Assembly (NCBI GenBank): GCA_963668365.1
Contig: OY764266.1
Coordinates: 1,488,001-1,552,000, forward strand
Length of the DNA: 64,000 nucleotides
Reading direction: 5' to 3'
Source of the DNA: VXNE01 sp963668365
GTDB taxonomy: Bacteria > Pseudomonadota > Gammaproteobacteria > Pseudomonadales > Azotimanducaceae
Below, in pieces: positions 52,071-60,924 of the stretch (positions are counted from its first letter, which is position 1; each line of letters starts with the position of its first letter). A model generated the notes under the pieces. It had not been told where the DNA came from. It searched no databases and saw only the letters and a list, made by a program, of their open reading frames with translations. The position numbers and the translations under genes were made by a program.

Positions 52071-53912
52071 AGGGTCAATTTGCGGCGGCGCGGCGCTGCC
52101 AGAAGTCGTCGAAGCGGTCGCTGACGATGCAGGAACGCAGGGCGAGGATGGCGTCGGCGCCGGCCACGGTCCAGCGCATGCCGCCGCGCTTGAGGCGGCA
52201 GGCGACGACGTTCCTGCAGGCGCCCTCGACGACGCCGCTGCCGATGCACAGTCCCAGGGCGCGGAACCGGGGATAGTCCATGCGGCGGCGGTTGCCGGCG
52301 AAGTAGGCGCGCCCCTTGCGGGCCTCCTCGCAGCGGCCGGCGTGGGCGCCGACGGCCCGGAGCAGGTCGTCGAAGTCGCCGGCGAGGAGCTCGCCGCGGC
52401 GCTGCTCCGCCCAGACGCGGGCGAGATCGTTGTCGTCTCCGTAGACGGCCCGGCCGATGTCGAACAGGTGTTCGGCGGCGTGGAACACGTCGACGATCTC
52501 GACGGCGCCGGGGAAGTGCTCCGCGGCGATGTTCCAGATCCAGGCCGCGCCGTCGCCGATCACCACGCGGCGTTCGGCGGCGCCGAAGCCGCGCCGCGCG
52601 GCCTCGCGCACGACGCGCTGCGCGAAGGGCGCGGGAACGGCGTCGGTGTCGCGCGTGGCGGCGGACTCGATGGCGGCGGAGCAGGTGACCGAGCCGGGGT
52701 CGCGCGCCGGGGCGCCGTCGGCGCCGGTCCGCTCGGCGGACCACACCACCGCGAGCTTCGCCTCGCGCGTCCTCGCGGAACCGTCCGGCTGCTTGCCGGC
52801 CCGCCCTTCGGTCTCGGCCCCGCGCACCGGCACGCCGGTGCCGTCGAGACCGAGATACAGCGTGGGCGCGGTGGCGGGCCCGGCCGCGGCCCGTTCCCGT
52901 TCGTCCGCCGCGATTTCGCGGCCGAGCGCCTCGGCGCGGCGCTCCACCGTCTTGGCGTCGACGTTCAGGCCCGCCAGCTCGTGCAGCAGGGAACCGGCCG
53001 CGGCGAAGCTCACCTCGCCCGCCGCGCAGCCGACCATGCGCAGCACCGCCGGCGACAGACCGCCTTTGCCGAAGCCGAGTTCCCGGTCGCGCGGCGCGAA
53101 GCCGCGGCCGCAGCCGTCGCAGTGGTACCACGCGCGCGAGAGCTCCATCTCCCCGAGCGCCGTGACGAAGGTCTTCGCGCGCCGCCCGGCGTAGCGCGCC
53201 AGGCCGTCGCCGCGGTGGTCGCTTCGGTCCCGCCGAGGGCACGCCAGCCGCGGCCCGCGCTCGTCCGAGCGGTCGGCGTTCAGCCGCGCCGCCAGCGCCC
53301 GGCCCATCGCCTCCAGGGCGACCCGGCGGCAGGCGCGTTCCAGCCGCTCGAAGCCGATCCCGTCCAGCACCCCGTCCCCGAGCAGCCGCCCCGCCTCGGC
53401 GTCCAGCGCCGTCGCTAGCCGCGCCTCGAACGCGGAGCCCGGCGCCCCCTTTTTCCCGGTGCCCCGGGCGCGTCCCCTTCCAGCCGCGCCTGGCACAGCT
53501 CGTCGCCGACGGCGATCAACTCCCGCGTCAACTCCCGGAACCGCCGGCACTCGTCGAGATGCTCCCGCGTCCGCTGCACGGCCTCGTCCGGTATCGTCCA
53601 GTTGCGCGTCCTTCCCGCGACGCGCGACACCAGCACCCACTTCGGCCCGTGCCCCGGATCGCCCTCGCGCGCGCAGCGGCAGGTCGGCTTGCCGCACCGG
53701 CGGTGGCGCGCCTGCAACGTGCCCGGCCGCAGGTCGCCCACCCCGGCCAACTCCCCCAGCAACGCATCCCGTTGCCCGATGAGAACGTCGATGTCGCGTG
53801 GCGCCGCCATGGAACCTCCTTGTCTGGCAAATAGACATATTGCCAGAAGTATCCGCCCAACCCCGCCACAACTCAACCTTCCCTCACTTCAACACATTTT
53901 TGACGTACACCC
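52045..53912. mobile_element. Insertion sequence, ISKra4-family-like, inserted in rhs
   Basis: The element is 1868 bp. Its ends are an imperfect inverted repeat: GGGTGTACGTC at 52045-52055 and its exact complement at 53902-53912, with further partial matches inward. A perfect 9-bp target duplication flanks it. It encodes one transposase on the minus strand in two overlapping frames. The clean duplication and intact ends indicate a recent insertion. Confidence 0.88.
52075..53810 (-). CDS. ISKra4-family-like transposase, two frames joined by a -1 shift
   Basis: Frame one starts at ATG 53810 behind GGAGG (MAAPRDIDVLIGQRDALL) and includes a Cys-rich segment CGKPTCRCAREGDPGHGPKW. Near 53450, at a GGG-AAAAA-GGGGG run, a -1 change joins it to frame two. 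Frame two has a zinc-finger-like CDGCGRGFAPRD and DDE-type catalytic motifs: LYLGLDGTGVPV, VVIGDGAAWIWN, VDVFHAAEHLF and LGLCIGSGVVEGACRNVV. The A5 run is a plausible programmed frameshift site as used by many insertion sequences. The second frame is open to TGA 52077-52075. The protein is about 578 residues if fused. Confidence 0.82.
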
Positions 53913-53921
53913 GGTCTTCAA
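53913..53921. repeat. Target-site duplication, right copy (GGTCTTCAA)
   Basis: This matches 52036-52044 and directly follows the right terminal inverted repeat. The rhs reading frame resumes here in phase. Confidence 0.85.
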
Positions 53922-54278
53922 CGGAGGGTTGCGATGACGACTTGGCCGAGGCGGTGTTCGATCATGTCAATCGAAACGACGTTCCGCCATTTGCCGATGA
54001 CTTGGGCAGTGGCGAGAAAATATTGATTGGCAATAACCGGATATACCATAGGGAAATCCCAGAAGAGCGAAGAACCGTCAACGAGGCCTTGAAGGGGAAA
54101 CATATACTCGAGGGAACTGTAGAGCACCGCGTCTATCAGGAGAACGGAGACCTCTACTACGAGATTCTCGGCAAGGGGATACCCGGAGAACGCCGCCCCG
54201 GGTTGGGCAACGTCGGGGGTCATGTTATGTTTCTGCCCGGAGTGTATCGGGCCGTCAGAATCTATGGCAGGTAGCGGG

Positions 54279-56060
54279 ATGTTCAGGCGGTTGCTCGTCC
54301 CTATTCTCCTATCGGCCCCGCTGATTTCCTGCGGCGAGTATTGGGAGCCGTACCGCTTCTACAGCGCGGACTTCTCGCCAGCGATGGTCGAAGGCACCGA
54401 GAACTTCGTTCGTGAAGTCGCCGAGAAGCACGGCCTGTATCTAGATGAGGGCAGATGGATATACGAACCCAAACTGAACGATATGGAATCATCCTTGATG
54501 CTTTGGCTGTTTCGCGACGAGCAGGCGCTCCACGACCAGAATTGGATTCTGACGGTGCGCATCTGGGTTGACGGAGGAACGATTTCCATCAGTGCTGTTG
54601 ACCCCGACCTCAGCGGTATGCCGATCCGATTTCTGGATCACTTGGTGAGCGAACTAGTCGCCGGGCTTGAAAATCGGCTGAATCTGAGGTTCTGCCGGAT
54701 GTCGCCGAGGTGGTCGGTGTGCGAGATTGAAGGGGCGCCGCGCCTGCTCTACAAGGCGGACTTCGACCCGTCCCTGACGGCGGGCGCCAGATCCCTGATG
54801 TACGACACGGCAGAGGCACGAGGGATCCACATGTTATGGATAGGAAGCCTCGATGGGGAGCGGGACGCGACGGACGATGGCGCGTTCGAGGTTCAAATGG
54901 ACCACGGGCGTACGTTCAAGCGGGGTAAACCGGAAGTGGTCGTATCGAACATGGCCAAAACGTCGGTCGTGACGCTGGCGGCGTTCGACCACGATGAGAC
55001 TCCGTTCGAGGACGTGGAGGATTTGGCGCGGGAGGTGAAGCGCGCGCTGGAGCGCGACGTTGGGCTTGATTTCTGCCGGGCGAATCCGGCCACTTCGCTG
55101 TGCGACGCGGAGCACGACGCGCTCGAAGCGCGGCGGCAGGCGTGGCTCGCTGCCCGCGGGTCCGACGCGCCAGAGAGGTTGGAGGCGTTCCTGGCCGCGC
55201 ATCCGGAGAGTCCCTACGCTCCAGCCGCGTGGCGGCGGCTGGAGCGGCTTCGGTCCTCGACGGCGATTCCGGCGGTGCCGGATGCTGACCCGGTGGGGGC
55301 GGGGCCGGCGGCGGGGGAGACGTTCGCGGATTCGCTGCGCTCGGGCGGAGCGGGGCCGGAGATGGCGGCGATTCCGACGGGCAGCTTCCTGATGGGCTGC
55401 GCGTCGAAGCCGGAGTGCGAGGACAAGGAGGGTCCGGTCCGAGAAGTATCGATCGCGCGGCCGTTCGCGATGTCGACGAAAGAGGTCACTTACGAGGAGT
55501 ACTATCGCTTCGCGAACCCGCGGGGGCGTTTGGATGAGCCTTGGTCGGGGCGTCCGGCGGCGCATGCGTCGTGGGGCGAGGCCTCGGCGTATGCACAGTG
55601 GCTGTCGGCCGAGACGGGCGCGAGATACCGCCTGCCGAGCGAGGCCGAATGGGAGTACGCGGCGCGCGCGGGCAGCACGACGACTTATGCTTGGGGCAAT
55701 GGGGTAGGGAAGGAACGAGCGAGATACCGCCGCTCTCCGTGGCCAACCGCGGAGATGCTCTCGGCGCCGGTCGGCTCATATGCGGCGAACGCGTGGGGCC
55801 TGCGCGACATGCACGGCAACGCGGCCGAGTGGGTGTCCGACTGCTGGAATCCGGACTACCTGGGTGCGCCGGCGGACGGATCGAGCTGGACGACGGGGGA
55901 CTGCTCGATGCGGGTGGTGAGGGGCGGGTCTTGGACATCGGCCCCGCAATTCGTGCGCTCCCCGTCCCGAGCCAGGAAGCCGGCCGGGAACCGCTACCTC
56001 GATATTGGCTTTCGCGTTGTGCGGGAATTGTCATGGGCGGACAATCCGGATTCGGAGTGA
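54279..56060 (+). CDS. Lipoprotein with C-terminal formylglycine-generating-enzyme-like (SUMF1) domain
   Basis: A 593-residue protein from ATG 54279 (GTAGCGGG before it), overlapping nothing and starting 4 bp after the rhs stop. The N-terminus FRRLLVPILLSAPLISC is a lipoprotein signal with the lipobox Cys near 17. Two related domains follow, about 20-150 (YRFYSADFSPAMVEGTENFV) and 155-285 (LLYKADFDPSLTAGARSLMY). After a Pro/Gly linker comes the FGE-sulfatase domain (about 355-585) with IPTGSFLMGC, YRLPSEAEWEYAARAGSTTT, GLRDMHGNAAEWVSDCW and RVVRGGSWTS. Such domains often lack enzymatic function in lipoproteins. Its position suits a role tied to the Rhs toxin, perhaps immunity or delivery. Confidence 0.8.
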   Translation: MFRRLLVPILLSAPLISCGEYWEPYRFYSADFSPAMVEGTENFVREVAEKHGLYLDEGRWIYEPKLNDMESSLMLWLFRDEQALHDQNWILTVRIWVDGGTISISAVDPDLSGMPIRFLDHLVSELVAGLENRLNLRFCRMSPRWSVCEIEGAPRLLYKADFDPSLTAGARSLMYDTAEARGIHMLWIGSLDGERDATDDGAFEVQMDHGRTFKRGKPEVVVSNMAKTSVVTLAAFDHDETPFEDVEDLAREVKRALERDVGLDFCRANPATSLCDAEHDALEARRQAWLAARGSDAPERLEAFLAAHPESPYAPAAWRRLERLRSSTAIPAVPDADPVGAGPAAGETFADSLRSGGAGPEMAAIPTGSFLMGCASKPECEDKEGPVREVSIARPFAMSTKEVTYEEYYRFANPRGRLDEPWSGRPAAHASWGEASAYAQWLSAETGARYRLPSEAEWEYAARAGSTTTYAWGNGVGKERARYRRSPWPTAEMLSAPVGSYAANAWGLRDMHGNAAEWVSDCWNPDYLGAPADGSSWTTGDCSMRVVRGGSWTSAPQFVRSPSRARKPAGNRYLDIGFRVVRELSWADNPDSE

Positions 56061-56139
56061 GTGCGGCACCGAGACCGTGAGGTTGGTTGCTGCCGCATTC
56101 CGTCCGTTCGCCTCCATTTGCGGCGGTGTCGGTCTGCCT

Positions 56140-56473
56140 ACAACGGGTATGTCTCGGAGGAAGGACGGAGGACAGCGAGCTGCATTTCACGACTCGGTCA
56201 GCGTCTCGCTGTGGCTCTTCGCGTTGGTCAGCGTCCCCGGATAGCGGCTGTCGATGAAGTTCGACGCCGACTCCGCGCGCGAGGTCGCGCCCGAGCGTAC
56301 TCCAACGGAACGGCGATGATGTCGAAGGCGTTCCAATGGTCGATCAACAACCGGACCGCGACGCTGAAGTACGACGCGTTCGGCCGGGAGACCCGGCGCA
56401 CCACGCCGGACGGCGTCGTGAGCGAGACGTTCCACGAGAAGTGCTCCGTCATGACGTGCGCGGTCGTGTCGGC
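56140..56473. pseudogene. Mosaic of short rhs fragments, one inverted
   Basis: Consecutive pieces match separate places of the main rhs gene. About 56163-56185 matches near 47593, 56297-56357 matches 47629-47689 and about 56357-56470 matches 49230-49340. The piece 56197-56292 is the reverse complement of an rhs segment best matched at 61001-61096. Frames are not continuous, so no protein is made. The string records several deletions and one inversion between rhs repeats. Confidence 0.75.
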
Positions 56474-57408
56474 GTCGCGAAGCGCACCCTCGCCTACGCG
56501 TACGACGCGACGGGCAATCTGACGAAGAAGACCAGCTCGGTGGGCGCGGACATCGGCGTGTCGGCGTACGGCTACGACGCGTCGAAGCCGCACCGGCTGG
56601 CGAGCGCGACAATCGGCGGCGAGTCCCACAAGTTCGTCCACGACGCGAACGGCAACATCGAGAAGTACGACTGCGTTCCGGCGACGTGCGACGACAGGTT
56701 CGTCGAGTGGAACGGCCGCAACCTGCCGAGGCGGATCACGGTGGGCGGGAGCAAGGCGGACGCCACGCCGACGGCGCGGGACGAGTTCGCGTACGGCCCG
56801 GACGGGGCCCGGTACCACCGGAAGTCGACGCATACGGACGCCGACGATACGGTTCGGACCGAGCATGCCTATTACGTCGGCGCCTTCGAGGAGCTGCTGC
56901 CGCCCTCGGGGGCGGCGCACGCGTCGATCCGGCGGACGCGGGTGACGGACGCGGTGCGGCACGTGAAGACGACGACCGCGGGGAAGGACGACGACGGCAA
57001 GGAGAAGACCACCACGGCGAAGTACGTGGACTACATCCACAAGGACCATCTGGGCTCGGTGGAGGCCGTGACGGGCGCGGCCGGCGCGCGCACGCGCACT
57101 CTCGCGTACGACCCGTTCGGCGGCCGGCGCAAGGCGGACTGGACGGCGGCGCTGACGCCGGCGGAAATCTCCGCATTGGCGGGGTCGTCGGATCCGCGCG
57201 AGCGCGGCCACACGGGCCACGAGCATCTGGACCGGACGGGGCTGATCCATCGCGGGGGGCGCGTGTACGACCCGACGCTGGGCCGGTTCCTGAGCCCGGA
57301 CCCGCTGGTGGGGAACCCGGGCTCGGCGCAGGCGTGGAACGCCTACAGCTACGTCTCGAACAGCCCGATGAGCTTCGTCGACCCGAGCGGGCTGTCGCAG
57401 GCGCCCGC
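56471..57408 (+). repeat. 938-bp Rhs-core direct repeat, copy 2
   Basis: The partner of 50676-51613 in the same orientation. It ends where the two genes diverge into different tips (APARQGC versus APAGCSL), the classical boundary between a conserved Rhs core and an exchangeable toxin domain. Confidence 0.85.
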
Positions 57409-58165
57409 CGGCTGCAGCCTCGGCGGCATGACGTGCATGCCGCGGGCCGGCGGCTTCGGCCTGGCGAGCGCGGTCTCCACCCACCGCTTCCAATGGGTGG
57501 ACATCTTCTTCTCCGCCGCCTCCGCCTGGTTCAACCCGGCCACCGAGCCCTGGATCAACTATCGGGGAGGCGGCGGGGTCGGCGACAGCGCGTGGGGCTC
57601 CCACGATTCCCAGGATGCCTTTTGTTTCGGGATGACCCTTTTCTTCGGCACGGTCACCTTCCAGGTGCACGACGAGATATTCGTGCTGAACATTCCCAAC
57701 ATCACGGGAGTGGACATCGAAGTGATTAGAGATGGCTCAGGAATGGAAAACGAGTGCTTGTGTAAAGGAGCAGCTAGAGTATTAAAGGGCAACATCGATC
57801 TCGTTGGCTACGAAGAAGGGGGTCTCAGCGGCACCACGGTTGGTAAGATTGCGGTCCGTCGGGATACGGCTGCGGTCGACCCTGGGCAGCGGGAGGGAGG
57901 CAAGCCGGCCCTTCGCCGTCACAGGGATGAAATACAGATTCTGAATGAGAGAGGAGAGCCATTGGCCACGAGCGTCTCGGATGTAATAGGAGAAGAAGAC
58001 ATTCCAGTTGGATATCCAAACATCAGGGCGTACTTGAAAGCCAAACACCCAAACATGTTGCTTATTGAACTACATGACAGTGATCGTGACCTGGGTATAA
58101 TTAAGGTTCAGGTCTGCGTGCCAGCCGGTTTATCTTGCCCAGAAGGAACTAGAGCGAATGAGTAG
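56474..58165 (+). pseudogene. Orphan Rhs core with alternative C-terminal domain
   Basis: From VAKRTLAYAYD onward the frame is the Rhs core, nearly identical to the main gene, through GRVYDPTLGRFLSPDPLVGN and DPSGLSQAP. It then gives a distinct tip of about 250 residues (AGCSLGGMTCMPRAG, GYEEGGLSGTTVGKIAVRRD, DVIGEEDIPVGYPNIRAY) to TAG 58163-58165. It has no proper start; the open frame upstream to 56336 is out of phase with the rhs pieces. It is therefore a silent cassette in the sense of orphan rhs tips, expressible only after recombination. The tip's 3' half is lower in GC than the core. Its activity is not recognised. Confidence 0.75.
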
Positions 58166-58201
58166 ATTCAATTGTTTCAGAATTCCGTACCGATTGCGCC
58201 C

Positions 58202-58699
58202 ATGAAGATCAGATGCGATAGAGGAGGGTTTCTCCCCCGGCTAAGGTCCATTGGGTATCGTATAGGTGGTTCAATACTATTGCTAACATTGGGCCCCGCT
58301 CTACCTTCCCACGCTGCAGGGTCCCAGGATGTATACCTTTGGTTCTGTGACCCGGGCGAGATCTCTGGCATCTTGAATATCGAAGTTCGGGTCCGGGGTC
58401 ATTTGGTCGATCTAACGCAGGTGACTTACTGCAAAAGGAACACCCGAAGCAGAACAACGGAAGAGGCACGGAGCATACGATTCTATTTTTTTGACACAGA
58501 GTCTGTATTTTCTGACAAAGAAACGATCATAAGGGGGGATATTTGGCAGGCGGGGGAAGAAACAGACGCGGTGCTTCTTGGGGTATCTTTTGTCTCCAAC
58601 GGTACAATCTTAGTGAATACACTTCACCCAGCTCTATTGGGCGACGAGTTCGTTTCTTCGCCCAAGGAGGGGCTGGTTATTGTTACATCAGCACTTTGA
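58202..58699 (+). CDS. Putative immunity protein of the orphan Rhs tip, exported
   Basis: A 165-residue protein from ATG 58202 (MKIRCDRGGFLPRL), 36 bp after the Rhs tip stop, with a signal peptide (IGGSILLLTLGPALPSHAA). The mature part contains VYLWFCDPGEI and VDLTQVTYCKR, two Cys likely bridged. GC content drops compared with the Rhs core, as is usual for immunity genes. A truncated protein at 59274-59478 shows a similar Cys-spacing pattern, so the two may belong to one family. Function is inferred from position only. Confidence 0.55.
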   Translation: MKIRCDRGGFLPRLRSIGYRIGGSILLLTLGPALPSHAAGSQDVYLWFCDPGEISGILNIEVRVRGHLVDLTQVTYCKRNTRSRTTEEARSIRFYFFDTESVFSDKETIIRGDIWQAGEETDAVLLGVSFVSNGTILVNTLHPALLGDEFVSSPKEGLVIVTSAL

Positions 58700-59075
58700 T
58701 TTCATGAGCAAACGGATCGCTGCTGAAGGCGGAGTTGGGTCGATGGGTGCCAAGTAACCTCGAGTTCGATTTGGCTTGCGACGCGTAGGGAAGGTCTGAA
58801 CAGATCGACGCTGATATCATATGTGGAATGGTCACGGATGACATGGGCGAGCTACGGAACAGTCGACATTTTCGGAACTGGAGCACGACATGAGGAGTAT
58901 GCTGCGCGTTCACTGCGTGCGGTTGTTCAGCCGAGCGCAATGGCATCAAGCCATAGAGAATTTCAAGCGATACTACGATGTAGAAATAACAGCGAGCTTG
59001 GTTGCTATAGCCCCGGTCCAGTTTGGCGGTATGGATGTCCACGAAGGCAAAGAAATGGTTCGCCACACTTAGGAG

Positions 59076-59340
59076 ACATTTCGGGACATGTGGACGGAAA
59101 ACTGATCTTCGACAACGTTGCAGACGTGGTAGGTGGAAAGACACCGATATCCGGGATGAACGTTCGGGACGCACTGAGGCATCTCAATCCTGACACTCTG
59201 ATTTTGGAATTGCCTGGCGGCAAAGAAGACCTTGGCGCAATACCCATAGAGGGCACCATTCCTGTGCACCGGGTTGTCCAGTCGGAACGGAATAGTGTTG
59301 GTCTTCGCGATAGTCGTAATAGCTGTAACAAGTAATTTTC
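59076..59340 (+). pseudogene. Remnant of a second, homologous Rhs C-terminal tip
   Basis: GDISGHVDGKLIFDNVADVV and VRDALRHLNPDTLILELPGG with DLGAIPIEGTIPVHR align with the last 60 residues of the orphan tip (SVSDVIGEEDIPVGYPNIRA, MLLIELHDSDRDLGIIKVQV). Upstream, 58700-59075 holds frame-broken AT-richer sequence including MRSMLRVHCVRLFSRAQWHQ at 58890, probably earlier parts of the same tip. No core precedes it. Confidence 0.55.
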
Positions 59341-59478
59341 TTGCTGATGAGCCGGTCTGGCCTCGGATCGTAGATCTTGAAACGGAGTACCAATTCGAAT
59401 GTCCCAACGAAGCTCACATTGATTTGAACTTAACGGATGAAAACGGTACTCCGCAATATCTGTTGGAATACTGCGTAT
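59274..59478 (+). pseudogene. Truncated candidate immunity protein
   Basis: A TTG-initiated frame (59274) overlaps the tip remnant and gives a hydrophobic N-terminus (IVLVFAIVVIAVTSNFLA), then EYQFECPNEAHIDLNLTDEN and LLEYC. It resembles the putative immunity protein at 58202 in signal, length to the first Cys and Cys spacing. Natural sequence ends at about 59478, where DISARM-like DNA on the other strand begins. Confidence 0.45.
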
Positions 59479-59479
59479 T

Positions 59480-60103
59480 CGGCCGCGTCCCGATAGTGCA
59501 AGTCGGCCAGACGCTCATCCCAGTCCTCGCTGTCAAGACCGCTCGGGTCGAATCGCGGAAGGAACGGGCGATCCGCGGTCGCGGACATTTCGACCTGGAA
59601 GGCGTATGCGGTATCTGCCATATCGTCGTCTTCCGCCGCTTGGCGTCGGTTGACCACGAACACGGAAACGGCGCGGGCAGCGGTTACGCCCTCGGGTTGG
59701 CGGAGCCGAGCCAGGCAAACGACCTCAAGAATCCCATCGACGACGGTAGAAAGGCGCGCTTGCCGCTGCCTCGCTCCGGCTCCCGCGCATCGTCCGCGCC
59801 CTGCGGCGGTTCGACCGGCTCGTCGATTTCCTCTTCAACGTCCTGGGCTCGCTGCCCTTGCGGCGCGTCGGACGGCACCAGGAAGCCGGTCAGATACCAG
59901 CGCGATGGCGCTTGCGGCAAGCGTTCGCGCTGAAGAGTTTCATCGTCGGGTCTTGGCCCGATCAGGTCGAGCCGCAGCGCGTCCACAAGACGAGCGCGGA
60001 TTTCCGCGCTATCGCATGGCGACTCGTCTATCGAGGTCTCCGGGACGCGATTCGCGGCCACGCTGTCAGGGCTGCCGCCCAACTTTCGCCGCGATGCGCT
60101 CAT
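59480..60103 (-). pseudogene. drmA: DISARM helicase DrmA, N-terminal fragment
   Basis: From ATG 60103 the frame gives EIRARLVDALRLDLIGPRPD, PSRWYLTGFLVPSDAPQG and KRAFLPSSMG, matching my recollection of the N-terminus of DISARM DrmA helicases. After about 59730 the frame shifts and continues VFVVNRRQAAEDDDMADTAY, AFQVEM and LDSEDWDERLADLHYRDAAE, the next conserved block. It then stops at the junction near 59479. The whole helicase part is missing. The start follows the hicA stop by 3 bp, so drmA was expressed with hicBA. Confidence 0.65.
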
Positions 60104-60106
60104 GAG

Positions 60107-60301
60107 TCAAAAGGCCTTGTTTAGACCGGCTTGCGCGAGCACGGCGTTCGCGGTGTGCCGCGACTTGATGTTGCCGTCCACTGGGAAATGCTTGCCGGAA
60201 ATGGGGCTGAACCAGATTTCGTGGTCCCCTCGCCCCTGACGTACCCGTCGGCAACCCGCTTCCCGCAATTTCCCTTTCAGCGGTCTCGTAAAGCTGGCCA
60301 C
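60107..60301 (-). CDS. hicA: HicA-family toxin (mRNA interferase)
   Basis: A 64-residue protein starting at GTG 60301, which overlaps the antitoxin stop by one base (TAGTG). It shows the HicA double-stranded-RNA-binding-like fold pattern: KLREAGCRRVRQGRGDHEIW with the catalytic His in GDHEIW, FPVDGNIKSRHTANAVLAQA and a short tail. Unlike the copy at 8925 it is intact. It forms an antitoxin-first pair with the DUF1902/HicB-like gene. Confidence 0.85.
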   Translation of the reverse strand: MASFTRPLKGKLREAGCRRVRQGRGDHEIWFSPISGKHFPVDGNIKSRHTANAVLAQAGLNKAF

Positions 60302-60546
60302 TATCCCGCCAAACGAATCGTTTCCAGTCTGCTTGACATCATGCGCAGGGGAATCGCTTCAACCGTCGTTTTATCGAAGAGATTCCGGTTGAGGTCGTAC
60401 AGTTCCGGCACGAGCTGGCGGATTTTCTCCTGCAACTCGCGCTCCGAGGCCGCCTCGGCAACCAGGCCCGGAAAGTTGGTGTCCGAGACGTACCAGACAC
60501 CGGCTTCCTCGTCCCGGGAAATCTCCGCAAAATAGTTATGATCCAT
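60301..60546 (-). CDS. hicB: HicB/DUF1902-like antitoxin
   Basis: An 81-residue protein from ATG 60546 with a strong GGAGG 4 bp upstream. The N-terminal half (FAEISRDEEAGVWYVSDTNF, GLVAEAASERELQEKIRQLV) is the HicB partial RNase-H fold. The C-terminus (FDKTTVEAIPLRMMSS) is short. The frame is open upstream into the methyltransferase remnant, but the ribosome site fixes this start. The pair is embedded between two DISARM-like gene remnants. Confidence 0.82.
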   Translation of the reverse strand: MDHNYFAEISRDEEAGVWYVSDTNFPGLVAEAASERELQEKIRQLVPELYDLNRNLFDKTTVEAIPLRMMSSRLETIRLAG

Positions 60547-60924
60547 GTCGCCTCCGGGGCCGTTCCGCCGAGGTAACGGAATTATGCCCGTTTGTCCCTG
60601 TTGTCGGCCATTGTCGGCCATTGCCTTCGACCGGGGCTTCGCAGCCATCCGTTCCTTGATTGCGCGTTCTGCGTTCAGGGCCAGGAGCCTTGCGAGCACT
60701 TCGTCGCGGACTTCGTCCGGCCAGCGGTAGCGGTAGGGTTTTTTCTTCTTGCCCTAGGTCTCTTCCTCGATCTCGTAGTCCAGCAGGAACTCGCAATCGG
60801 TGGGGATGTCGGTCCAGCCGTAGGCGTCGAGGACGGCGCGATCCATCGCGGCGTGCAGTTCGCGCAGCGTTCCGATACACGAGTCGCGCTCGTCCGGATC
60901 GTGCTGGACCCTGCGTTTTCCGGA
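60547..60924 (-). pseudogene. DISARM-type DNA methyltransferase, C-terminal remnant
   Basis: Minus-strand sequence reads RELHAAMDRAVLDAYGWTDI and PTDCEFLLDYEIEEET, a stop (TAG 60756-60754), then KKKKPYRYRWPDEVRDEVLA and LARLLALNAERAIKERMAAK. This is the C-terminal end typical of large adenine methyltransferases such as DrmMI/PglX-like proteins. The in-frame stop and the abrupt switch to rhs sequence at about 60924 show decay. Its position directly upstream of hicBA and drmA fits a class 1 DISARM order. Confidence 0.6.

Larger units (their letters stand above)
44903..54274 (+). pseudogene. Main Rhs/SpvB-TcdB-like toxin gene, split by two frameshifts and an ISKra4-type insertion
   Basis: This is the whole ancestral gene. 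The first part (44903 to about 45830) encodes a signal peptide (ALVATTLFALGTLSAPACA) and fibronectin/Ig-like domains. Tandem cadherin-like repeats (VSVSGKKLAVRGVARGTATI type) then change frame near 45830 and again near 46050. From about 46070 the frame runs 1999 codons: repeats, an SpvB-like domain (GLVPMVSIDYSGGRDGEL), YD repeats and the Rhs core (GRVYDPALGRFLSPDPLVGN), then a variable tip. At 52044 the tip is cut by an insertion sequence. Past 53921 the same frame resumes (STEGCDDDLAEAVFDHVN) and ends at TAG 54272-54274. The protein would be a surface or secreted polymorphic toxin of about 2,500 residues. Confidence 0.8.

Noticed and set aside
56336..56473. Start codon of the open frame leading into the orphan rhs core
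   Set aside because: The codons before 56474 are out of phase with the rhs pieces and translate to Arg-rich noise, so no genuine start is visible.
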